From assembly GCF_050948175.1 (NCBI RefSeq), contig NC_135200.1:2604001-2668000 (forward strand): DNA of 64,000 bases, read 5' to 3'. The position numbers were made by a program, and so were the translations under genes. This stretch comes from Xylocopa sonorina (Eukaryota > Arthropoda > Insecta > Hymenoptera > Apidae). Shown here one piece after another: positions 41,101 through 49,290 of this stretch. A model generated the notes under the pieces. It was not told the origin of the DNA, searched no databases, and saw only the letters and a program-made list of their open reading frames with translations. Each line of letters begins with the position of its first letter. Within the stretch, counting starts at the first letter, position 1.

Positions 41101-44100
41101 AAAGTTTTACAAACCAAATTCGAGTACCCTGTAAAAGAAATAATAAATCTTCATAAGAAATGCAAAATCTAACGAATTTTCTTAAATCGATTTATAGTTA
41201 TAAATTTACAAATATTATTCATCGAATAAAAAAGTAATCGTGTAAAAAATCCTGACGAGCGACGAAGAAATATGTGAAGAAAATAGAACTTTTCTAGATG
41301 TTTCTTAAAAAATGACAAATACGTTCGGTAATATATAAGATTACGAATAAATTAATTGTACAAGTACTTACTTACACAGTGTTTGCAACTTCGACTGTTC
41401 CATCTGACGCGGCAACAGTTTCGATTTTACTTTAAAAACCGAAAGTCCGTCTGATGACACAGATGCTTACTGCCAGGAAGGTTTTCACCATAATTTGAAA
41501 CTTTCTACTCAAGTGAACATCCTGTGGGCGGCTCGTTCGTTTAGGTTCACCGATTCGTTTGTCCGTGCAGCGAGGGTGCAACGTCCATTGACATCAAATC
41601 GTTGCAGCTGTGACGCTTAATTTCTCGCGATTTATTTCCATCCAATCGAATATACCGGAAGGTGCTACGCGATGTGTCAATAAAAGGAATTCTCCAAAAT
41701 TTTGTCTATTTCAAATTTTGAATTAAGACATTGCATCGCATAATTCTCTAATACTAAATGCATTATGTATTTATATATAATTCTGAGAAAAAAAATGCAG
41801 AATTGCACAAATTTATTTTTTTCTCAGTATTATATAATAATTTTAGCTTTAACTATGAAGCACATGAATGCATAAATAATTATTGCAAATAAGATATTAT
41901 AAACAGAAAATAGAATGAAGAATATAATACATTTTTGATTCAAGGTAAAGATTTCTATTTTGCATTGCCAGTTGAATTTTCCTTCTACAAACTCACGATA
42001 TATGATAAAATCTAAAATTTAAAATTTAACGCTAAGATAACGTAAAATTCAGCAGCAGACGCATTAAAATTGATTAAATAATGAACTTGTAAGTTATTAT
42101 TTCTGTGATGACGAAACGGCTAGTTTCTACCACTTCGCGAGCGTTTATTACACTGCCAGGTGAAATTTCGTTAATGACCGCGATACATAAACCTATAACA
42201 GTTTCGTATATTCTCATTCGAATTTCCTCGACGATAACTGTTCGAAAGTAACACGATATATATTGTTCGTAGCCTGAAGGAGCTGATTTTGGATCGTAAT
42301 GGGATTAGAGAGCTGCCATACGAGCTCGCGGAGCTGAAGAACCTGAGAAATATATCCTTGGCTGGAAATTGCCTTAGCTGTCTGCCGTCCTTCTTCAACA
42401 TGCGAGCGCTCGCGCTAACGGTACGTGGGAATGCGTTTCGCGGCGTTATTAAACCGTTTTGTAATTCAAAATTCGCGCGGAAGCACCGTTACGATGAACG
42501 CGTGCGGAATGGCGAGGCAACCTGCGTTGCAAACAGTCTCATTCCAACCTAACGAATCACGGGCAATTATTCCCGGTTAATTAACGCCGTGAGGGAGAAA
42601 AACGAATCGGAGAATCTGGAAACGCGTTCCAGAAATTCAATCGATCCAATTCCTGGCATTCTTGGAATATATTTGTCGGAAAAATGTAACAGTATTTAAT
42701 TTACGAAGAATGTAGCTCGTTTGCTAAAAGATCCATCTTTTCAAATACAAGATTATATTATATAAAACATTCCTGCAAACATCTAAATAAGTTGTAATGT
42801 AAAAGATTTGCAAACAAGGAATGATAATGTACGCACGAGTCTCTTAATGATTATCAAATTGGAGATAAAAAGACAGGTGTCTTTTGTTGACTTTGATGCG
42901 CGCACCGAACCGACCAAGAAATCTTATCGAATTTTTTAGCAAGACCCGGGTTATATGATCGTTGTTCAAACGCGATGTAAACATGCAGATATACTTTATC
43001 TCCTAAGCAAATGACATTTTGTTCAAGTAGTGAGAGTTCATACAAGGTACACACCCGATTTTCTCTAGCAATACTCTAAAATTTTACTAGGCTACTTTAG
43101 CCTTTATTTTTAAAGAATTATTAGAAATTTCGCTACCTTGTCATTCCCAAAAGAACTAATATATTAATTCACGATGAAAGATAACTTGCATCGAATAAAG
43201 TAAACAAGGAAAGTTCATAATCACATTCAAATTTCTTTGCGTTATTGGATTGCTCCATATACTTTCCTTATTAAGCGGAAAAACCTGCGAATTATGTTTA
43301 TTTCATATTACGACCCAGCTTGCGCCGGGTACACAAAAAATTAGTCTATAGACTCATCAATTGTTCCCCACCACGGAAATCTTTAGTAAAAGGCGAAAGA
43401 TTTATGCGTGATTTGAAGGGAAACCAGAGTGATGAAACACGCGTCTCAACACCTTTATATACACTCGCCGGAACGTTTCACTTTCGAGCAACTCGATCGA
43501 GTCGTAGGCCCTCTGGTGGTCAAATGAGACACCATTGAGGACCATACTACACACTTGCATATGTGCGTGCAATACAGTGCAATATTTGTATACATTTTAC
43601 GATTATATTGAACTGTCCATTAAACATATAAGCCCACAAAATAACACTAAAAATGTTAAAAAAATATTAATAAATATAACAAACAATAACAAAATATTTG
43701 ATGGAATTTAAGCTAGTAAACGAGGAATTTCTTCGATATTTTTAGGATGTTTTGTCGAGAACAGACCACAACAAGGTTTGCAAGGATGAAAAGAATAATC
43801 AGAATAACTTGTACAAAGTGAATTTACGGAATAATCAATTGAAAGGGAACATCATACTGGGAAATTACGGGGTAAGTCTTTTCCTAATAACAAATGTGTC
43901 TAATTACGATGTATATACGCATTAATCTTATGATAATGTTTACTGATCGTTACCGTTTCTATTTCTTCTTTAATCAAGAATTTAACGCATCTAGACGTCA
44001 GTGAAAATAGCATTGAGAAATTGGACATCAGTGCGCTCCAAGAGCTGAGGAGCGTCCGTTGCGCGCGAAATATTTTAACGGAACTGACAGTCTGCGGGAG

Positions 44101-47100
44101 AAATCTTGTTTCCCTTATTGCCGGGAATAACAGTGAGAACTTTTCTTTTTTTTTTTATTTTTCTTTGCACATCACTTCCGCAACCAACAATTTATATTGA
44201 AACTGTTTTTATTACTTTGCAGAATTAAAAAAGTTGACTATCGAACCCGTGCCAGTGAATCTCGAGCATCTAGACGTTTCATAGTAAGTGATATAATAAA
44301 AATGAAATTGAAATTTTAATAAAATTCTTTGGATTTATAAAATATGCTTTAACTTTTAATTAAATTATATATCATTATCATAGAATGGAATTATGTAGCT
44401 TTTAGTAACTGCCAGTATTGTATATCTGGCAATGTTACATTATGAATCTATCTACGTCAATGGCGTGCGGTGTAATTTGCCGATAAAGAAGCTGCGTTCA
44501 CATAAAAATTACAAACAGATATTAAAAGTGACCAAAGTAATCGCACAATATGTATTTATTATTTATGTTTTAGAAAATACAAGGGAAGTGACACTTCCGA
44601 AGCTTCCATGTACTGCATGCCACTGGGCTGCATTAAAATACTACTAAAAAAATAGTATATTGCCCATAAATTATTTCCTTCATTTAAATAATGTCCGTTC
44701 ATATTTTAGCAACAATTTAGATGCGCTGCCGGAATGGACACCGGACCTGCCCTTGTTGCGCGCGCTTTTCGCCTCCCACAATGCTTTAACAGCTCTTCCA
44801 GACAGACTGCTAACGCAGCCATCGAGACTGGAAGTCCTCCACTTGCCCCACAATAGACTGCAAGCGCTTCCACCACCCAGGAAACCACTCAACATCGTTC
44901 ACTTGACGCTACAAGACAATGCACTGACTGCGTTACCAACGAGTTTCTTCAGCAATACGGAAAAGTATGCGAACTATTTCATTTACCATGCATATGCAAC
45001 AACGTAATGTAATCTAACATTCATGCGTTCCCTTCATGACGGACATAATAATAATTTATTTTCTCTGAATTTACATTTTTTAAATATTGAAGAAAATAGA
45101 ACCACTGATTAATTGTTTTGTAATAGAATCTATTATTGTATTTGAGAGAAAATAGAAATATCTTCTTTGTTGTAGAATGAAAGTGCTGAATCTTTCTAAC
45201 AACCGATTGTCAGAACTTCCACAGTTGGGAGAAGGAAACAAAAGTCGACAGAATAATAGCTTGGAGAAATTATATCTCACTGCGAATTGTTTAACAGACA
45301 CAGCTTTGGATACTCTTGCGAAATTCACTTCTTTACGGGCACTTCATATTGCGTATAATACTTTAGATACGCTTCCAGAAAGGTACGATTTATGTGCCCC
45401 CTATATATTTATATCCCCTTTAATATCCCGTATTAAAATCGAAAGTGAAAAGGCTGTTCGCTTGCAGTTGCATTGCTTCATGGAGGGATTTAGAAGAATT
45501 AGTGTTATCGGGAAATCGTCTTCAATACTTACCGGATAACGTAGCTAATTTACGACATTTGCGGGTGTTGCGTGTACATTCCAATCGACTTCTAACTTGC
45601 CCGACGTTTAATAAAACTACATCATTAAAGGTAAAACTTATAACAAATATTTCCTTCAATCTACTATTCTGTTAGTTTTTCTTAATTGTAATTTTATTAT
45701 TAATTTTATTAATATGCAAAGAAATGTATACTAATTTAGAGGTGCCATTTCATGCAGGTATTAGACTTAGCCCATAATCAGCTGGACAGAGTAAATCTGG
45801 CTACTCTAGTGCCACCACAGCTCCAATTTCTCGACATATCCTGTAACTCGAGGCTGCACGTTGACCCCAGACAATTCCAAGTGTACAGATCTCAACGTCC
45901 AATATCGTTGGTCGACGTGTCGGGGCAAAATAGACCTAGTTTACCATCTCACCCGCATCAACAGGAGATCGTTTCCGCTGAAAAGGGTTCGGAACAGCCG
46001 TGGAGATTAGGATTTTCGGAAACAGCAGGAGCTAGAGAAAGGTGGAAGCGATCGATGATAGCTCTTAACGATCCTCATTTATTATTAAACAATCAAAGTT
46101 GCATATCAGTCGTTGTTTAATAATTGTCAAAGATTACAATGCAGCAATATATGTTAAAAATCGTTCCACTTTATATTCTCTGTCATTTTATCACACCCCT
46201 GTGAAGAGGTTCAATCGCTAACCCCAAAACGAACCGTTCAATTTTATCCACGCTTATCGCATAATTCGTATGCACAGGCTGTACGTGTCGCAAGTTCGTA
46301 TGCCGTCATTCTGCAACGTGGAAGGGCTGTTCGGTATATTCGACGGCGGCTCGAACCAAGAAGCCCCCAGTGCCCTCCAAGAGATGATACCGCGCCTTTT
46401 ACTCGAAGAAAGGACCGTCCGGGAAACGTCGATGGAATACCTAAAATACACGCTGCTGTCCGCTCATAAGGAGTTGAAAGAGAAAGGCCAGAAATACGGG
46501 ATCGACGCGACTCTGGTGCATATCGTCAAAATCCAATCGCAACAAGGGTATCCGAAAGCGCCGCCAAAATATGCGTTGAAAGTAGCCACCTCAGGCGACG
46601 CGAAAGCGGTACTCTGCAGGGCGTCTGGCCCATTAATTTTGGCTTCGCCTAAGAAGGTTCCTGTGAAAAATCAATTGGGAAACGCAGCCATGTTCCCTCT
46701 AGTGTTGCCTGATCCAACTTTCGAGGAAGTGGATTTGGAGGACGACGATGAGTTCGTGATAATAGGCAACAGAAGATTGTGGGAAGTATTGAGTGTTCAG
46801 GAAGCCGTTCGAGAAGCCAGAGCAGAAGCTAGCCCTGTTTTAGCCGCTAAAAGGCTTCAAGATCTGGCACAAGCTTATGGCGCGGAGGATAATTTGAGTA
46901 TCGTCGTGGTGCGACTAACGGGACCGAATCAGGGTGATTTGGATCAATTAATGAGAGAGCTGAGGCACGCCGTTGAAAAGAACAGAGGTCAAACTGAAAC
47001 AGCGTGCCCTTGTCCTTGTTGCGTGCCACCGGCTGCTCATAAACCACCAGGACCTTGCTGCTGTCACGCGAGCGAGGGATACTATTTAAACGGCGTGCTG

Positions 47101-48651
47101 AAAACTATAGTGAATAGGTGAGAAAGTTCGAATGAGATTGTGTAATAGCATCTGTAAAACGTTAGTTTGACACATTGGTCTGGTAATTTTAATATAGTTT
47201 TAATATAATTTAATTACTATATGGAGAATGAATGCAATTGATTAAGGAATGAAGAATTGAATGCATCTGAATTATTATGACTGGAGTTGAGTTATTATTT
47301 GTATGTGATATCTGTACGTACAAAGGGAACAGTAATTCTGACTTTACTGACTTCGCTAACACAAAGGGATAGCGAAACCATTAAACTGGAACAGTCCTTA
47401 CCTATATAATGTCCTTGCTATTCGTTACGATCATATAATTTTATGAAAGGATGTGTACCTGTGTTTTTTACTTTCTGAAAGCCGTTTTCTCGTAGTTACA
47501 AAATTTCCTGAAAGTTCAAACATTCTAATAAAACTCGTTACACTTAATTCTTGTTGCAACTATGGCGATAATTGGTAATTGAATAACTTTAAATGGTGCA
47601 GGTCGAACAAAGCTCACAACGGATCCGGCAGGTATTTTAAGAACAGACGATGCACACAGGAGAATGAAAGTCCGCCGTACAAAGATGATAGAAGTTCACC
47701 TAGTGGTCAATCGGATCAAGCCAGCGACAGTACTTTTAAGTCGAGGCAACCATCCGGTAGAGTTTGGGCTGGGAGTGCCGCCACCAGAGCTACGAACAAA
47801 GCTCGTCAAAGCGTTTTCGTGAACGAGAATGGTGTAAGAAAGGTAGCCACATATTTTTATTTCTTATAAATTTCTTTAAATATTATTTCTTCACAGAGCA
47901 TAGACATCAACTAATCTTCAATAACTAGCATAAAAAGTGATATATCAAAACAACAGTATATAACTTATAAAATAATTGTCATGTACAGAATTTCGAGGAA
48001 GAAAGACTTGAACTTTTCTAAATATTAAACTATTTTTGGACGAACATTATACAGTAATAATTTTCTTTATAAAACGAACTGTTAAAAACGGAAGTCTTCA
48101 GGATCTAGCCAATATTTTACTGCTATCAATTTATTAACTGTGTATACATAAAAAAATTCTATAAATAAAATGAAACATAAAACTTCAAGGGTGCATCAGG
48201 TTGCATAACAACGCAAGAAGACACTGTGTCCGAGAGATCCGGCGCGCTCAGCGAGGAGCAATTTCGTTGTTGGGAATACATGCTGGAACAGAATACTCAG
48301 CTCTTGTTCGACAAGGAATTGGACACCTTAACGAGGACCCCCCTCCGACGCGGTCAATCGAGGTCCACTCCTCAATTAGGCAGCAATTTGCCTTTTTTAT
48401 CGAAGAGATTCGGAAGTGCCAGATCCTTTAATCCTTCCCTACCGAAGCCTCCAATCGTGCGATTTGGTAGCGGGAGGAGATTACTGAACGGTGGCCCGAA
48501 CGCGGCTTACTTTGGCAGCCTGCAGAGGCTGATGCCGTATAATCTCGAGTACGATTTCGCCGTCATTCAAGAGAGGAACGGATTAGACTCGTTGGAGCAA
48601 GACGCGACCAGAATGCAACAGTACTGGGGAGTTGCTACGACCGAATTGTGA
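28101..48651 (+). CDS. Phlpp: PH-domain leucine-rich repeat protein phosphatase (PHLPP-like), whole gene, 14 coding exons joined
   Basis: Seen: 14 exons with GT/AG borders and compatible phases join into about 1116 codons. Exon 1 (residues 1-35) is followed by about 19 leucine-rich repeats (about 45-540), a PP2C-type domain (about 590-818), a Cys-rich stretch (846-866) and a Ser/Arg/Pro-rich tail ending TTEL. Family knowledge: PHLPP enzymes dephosphorylate the hydrophobic motif of Akt, PKC and S6K at membranes and in the cytosol; their PP2C domain is atypical and their C-terminus binds PDZ scaffolds. The order LRR-PP2C-PDZ ligand and matches such as FGIFDGG and YGAEDN make the family call firm. 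RA and PH domains of vertebrate PHLPP are not found upstream, as I recall also for the shorter fly protein. Start chosen at the first ATG after an in-frame TAA (28092-28094). Uncertain points: possible extra 5' exons and the exact exon 13/14 junction. Confidence 0.93.
28487..28790. mobile_element. Possible degenerate hAT-type MITE fragment
   Basis: It opens with cagtgtttcccaaactttt, the widespread terminal sequence of hAT elements. Its far side has repeated gcggaacac-type motifs (about 28739-28764), often seen near the opposite hAT end. No matching right terminus ending in cactg and no 8-base target duplication was found, so it is at best truncated. The family call is from motif recognition only. 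Confidence 0.4.
29195..29682. mobile_element. Palindromic MITE (long terminal inverted repeats) in Phlpp intron 1
   Basis: The left arm beginning ggtacgcacataaagtaaat (29203) is matched in reverse complement by the right arm ending near 29672. Read side by side, the arms agree at roughly 85 percent over at least 130 bases, including a long shared block around gataccaacatcataaaa. Weaker pairing (aagctaaa, tatccttt) runs further in, so most of the element can fold into one hairpin. It has no ORF. Exact ends and target duplication are unclear. The right end lies about 170 bases before exon 2. Confidence 0.85.
29855..30012 (+). CDS. Phlpp: Phlpp coding exon 2 (first leucine-rich repeats)
   Basis: The acceptor is ccttattgcag|GCT and the donor CACAG|GTATTA. 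It encodes residues 36-88 with the first two leucine-rich repeats, KQLDLSNGGLSRVPDSA and IEELVLSQNQLTN. It starts in phase 0 and ends with two bases of an Arg codon completed by exon 3. The open frame runs on upstream into a palindromic transposon (ending near 29680) through non-coding DNA, so only the part after the acceptor is real coding sequence. Confidence 0.93.
30736..30882 (+). CDS. Phlpp: Phlpp coding exon 3 (leucine-rich repeats)
   Basis: The acceptor is ccaacgtag|G and the donor ATCAA|GTATGT, a strong site. It encodes KLHILHLESNELVKIP and LIYLNLSDNKIEKIP, two canonical LxxLxLxxNxLxxLP repeats. Both edges split codons (phase 2), and the last Asn codon is finished 11.4 kb downstream in exon 4. 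Confidence 0.95.
35117..35155. repeat. (GA)n microsatellite in Phlpp intron 3
   Basis: About 19 GA units with one GATA interruption. Confidence 0.95.
36412..36467. repeat. Imperfect tandem repeat of about 9-12 bases (gttgaa-rich)
   Basis: Repeats of gttgaaaac/gttgaatac/gttgaacat/gaagaacgt type in Phlpp intron 3; degenerate. Confidence 0.6.
38110..38163. repeat. 27-base tandem duplication
   Basis: Two adjacent copies beginning ccagccttaaactaaaca differ at a few positions. Located in Phlpp intron 3. Confidence 0.9.
38395..39675 (-). other. GC-rich island with three consecutive long open frames, function unknown
   Basis: This stretch of intron 3 is markedly GC-rich. On the minus strand, open frames of 195 codons (39675-39088), 156 codons (39095-38625) and 98 codons (38691-38395) follow one another in different frames with small overlaps. 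The first contains a hydrophobic stretch (IVALVAVAIAV). I recognise no domain, and no splice sites or promoter clearly define a gene. The open frames may simply result from few A/T stops in GC-rich DNA. It could also be a nested gene, a decayed element or an internal promoter region. Confidence 0.25.
42273..42420 (+). CDS. Phlpp: Phlpp coding exon 4 (leucine-rich repeats)
   Basis: The acceptor is attgttcgtag|C and the donor CTAACG|GTACGT. It encodes LKELILDRNGIRELP and LRNISLAGNCLSCLP. The repeat that starts in exon 3 (LIKNLKELIL) continues in register across the very long intron 3, which confirms the join. It ends in phase 0. Confidence 0.94.
43746..43871 (+). CDS. Phlpp: Phlpp coding exon 5 (leucine-rich repeat region)
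   Basis: The acceptor is atatttttag|GAT and the donor ACGGG|GTAAGT, a near-consensus site. It is 42 whole codons in phase 0 on both sides. It holds a Lys/Asn-rich linker and then the repeat LYKVNLRNNQLKGN. It is too short to stand out as an ORF by itself; the call rests on splice sites, phase and the repeat. Confidence 0.9.
43979..44132 (+). CDS. Phlpp: Phlpp coding exon 6 (leucine-rich repeats)
   Basis: The acceptor is cttctttaatcaag|AAT and the donor AACA|GTGAGA. It encodes LTHLDVSENSIEKLD followed by LRSVRCARNILTEL and a third, weaker repeat. It ends with one base of a Lys codon. The intron before it is only about 107 bases. Confidence 0.92.
44223..44283 (+). CDS. Phlpp: Phlpp coding exon 7 (61-base micro-exon)
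   Basis: The acceptor is ttactttgcag|A and the donor TCATA|GTAAGT, a near-consensus site. It encodes KLKKLTIEPVPVNLEHLDVS and supplies the front half of a repeat whose NNLDALP half is in exon 8. It is far too short to be called as an ORF, but phase and repeat register both require it. Confidence 0.9.
44710..44964 (+). CDS. Phlpp: Phlpp coding exon 8 (leucine-rich repeats)
   Basis: The acceptor is catattttag|C and the donor GAAAA|GTATGC. It carries the LP half of one repeat and three full ones: LRALFASHNALTALP, LEVLHLPHNRLQALP and IVHLTLQDNALTALP. Both edges split codons in phase 2. Confidence 0.96.
45176..45382 (+). CDS. Phlpp: Phlpp coding exon 9 (leucine-rich repeats)
   Basis: The acceptor is ctttgttgtag|A and the donor GAAAG|GTACGA. 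It contains MKVLNLSNNRLSELP, LEKLYLTANCLTD and LRALHIAYNTLDTLP. A short hydrophilic insert rich in Asn, Ser and Gly separates the first two repeats. Confidence 0.95.
45468..45630 (+). CDS. Phlpp: Phlpp coding exon 10 (leucine-rich repeats)
   Basis: The acceptor is tcgcttgcag|T and the donor TTAAAG|GTAAAA. The intron before it is only 85 bases. It encodes LEELVLSGNRLQYLP and LRVLRVHSNRLLTCP. It ends in phase 0 at TSLK, which leads straight into VLDLAHNQ of exon 11. Confidence 0.95.
45758..46041 (+). CDS. Phlpp: Phlpp coding exon 11 (last leucine-rich repeats, start of PP2C domain)
   Basis: The acceptor is catttcatgcag|GTA and the donor GAAAG|GTGGAA. It encodes the last repeats (VLDLAHNQLDRV, LQFLDISCNSRL), a His/Gln/Ser-rich linker, and the PP2C opening motif PWRLGFSETAG. 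The frame stays open about 80 bases beyond the donor, but the extension is dropped because exon 12 continues the family pattern exactly (GARER|LYVSQVRMPSFCN). Confidence 0.92.
46278..47117 (+). CDS. Phlpp: Phlpp coding exon 12 (PP2C phosphatase domain and Cys-rich stretch)
   Basis: This is the largest exon (840 bases); the acceptor is tatgcacag|G and the donor ATAG|GTGAGA. It encodes most of the PP2C-like domain. FGIFDGG (Asp625-Gly626) matches the metal-binding DG motif and YGAEDNLSIVVVRL (Asp807-Asn808) the last metal-binding motif. The DEFVIIGNRRLWEVLS segment (758-774) sits where classical PP2C has SDGLWD, with both acidic residues changed. After the domain comes a Cys/Pro-rich run with Cys at 846, 848, 850, 851 and 863-865. 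Family knowledge: PHLPP phosphatase domains are naturally divergent from PP2Calpha. Confidence 0.97.
47602..47842 (+). CDS. Phlpp: Phlpp coding exon 13 (low-complexity tail)
   Basis: The acceptor is ttaaatggtgcag|G. It encodes a polar tail rich in Ser, Arg and Gly with no recognised domain, ending FVNENGVRK. Three donors compete: 47832 (G|GTGTAA), 47834 (GGT|GTAAGA) and 47843 (AAG|GTAGCC). The third is used here because its phase fits the acceptor before 48190; the difference is at most a few codons. Confidence 0.82.
48190..48651 (+). CDS. Phlpp: Phlpp coding exon 14 (C-terminus with PDZ ligand)
   Basis: The frame encodes TTQEDTVSERSGALSEEQFR, a Trp/Glu-rich helix (CWEYMLEQNTQLL), a basic Ser/Pro segment and a final helix, then stops at TGA with the C-terminus TTEL. 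Thr at -2 and Leu at 0 fit a class I PDZ ligand; vertebrate PHLPPs end similarly (DTPL or DTAL from memory). The start is either 48190 (phase 0, used here) or 48200 (after catcag, with the 47831 donor); both acceptors have poor pyrimidine tracts. Confidence 0.85.
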   Translation, partial: GASGCITTQEDTVSERSGALSEEQFRCWEYMLEQNTQLLFDKELDTLTRTPLRRGQSRSTPQLGSNLPFLSKRFGSARSFNPSLPKPPIVRFGSGRRLLNGGPNAAYFGSLQRLMPYNLEYDFAVIQERNGLDSLEQDATRMQQYWGVATTEL

Positions 48652-49290
48652 TAGACGAGTTGCGCGCAAGTGTTATCGCAATTGGATGGATTTTGAAACT
48701 GTGAACGCGATGATGAAAGGTACACGTGTTATCGTTGTTTACGGTCGACGTGTGACACAGGAAGAGGAATTCATCTTTCAAACACGAGGAATGAGATACG
48801 GCAATAAAATGATCGATGAATTTACAAAAACATACGCGGTGATTTCTTCGCTGCAAACTTTAATTGACTGCGACTTAAGTTCGTTCTTTCTTTTTGTTTC
48901 GAGGAAACGAATATTACCGTCTCGAAAAGAAGATAATGGAGATAATGCAAACAGATATGGCTATTAATAATGTTGCTTTCCAATCCACATCAGTATATTT
49001 CAAAAATTTTCTAAGAAACTGATGTGATCTGAATTTGGAATTTATTTATTATTTTGTACATTAATCAGAATTTATTTTATAAGATAAATTATTATTGAAT
49101 TTTTTATAGCTTCTATTGATGGATTGGATAGCTGCACCCGTGAAAACAGTCGAACGAATGATTTACGTTCAAAAACTGAACGAATTATTGCTAAAGATTA
49201 TTGGAGCTTATATTTTTGTAGAATATAAATATCTTGTTACTTCCATCCTCGACGTATACTGACAAAATAAAATTATTCGTGATTATAAAA
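48652..49290 (+). other. Phlpp: Probable Phlpp 3' UTR with poly(A) signal
   Basis: AT-rich non-coding sequence follows the TGA. An AATAAA hexamer at 49266-49271 is the first good poly(A) signal after a stretch without one, and others occur farther on (near 49497). The true cleavage site cannot be set from sequence alone. Confidence 0.5.

Larger units (their letters stand above)
30883..42272 (+). other. Phlpp: Phlpp intron 3 (11.4 kb)
   Basis: This is by far the largest intron of the gene, placed between two leucine-rich repeat exons. It is mostly AT-rich. It contains a GA microsatellite, a G-rich patch near 36096, a 27-base tandem duplication near 38110 and a GC-rich island (38430-39780). 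No exon of the right phase with a leucine-rich repeat was found inside it. Confidence 0.8.

Noticed and set aside
46042..46120. Extension of exon 11 to a stop codon
   Set aside because: It would end the protein before the phosphatase domain. The donor at 46042 joins in phase to exon 12 and continues the family pattern. An alternative truncated isoform cannot be excluded.
48632..48967. 111-codon plus-strand frame after Phlpp
   Set aside because: Overlaps the Phlpp stop in another frame and lies in the 3' UTR; no domain.
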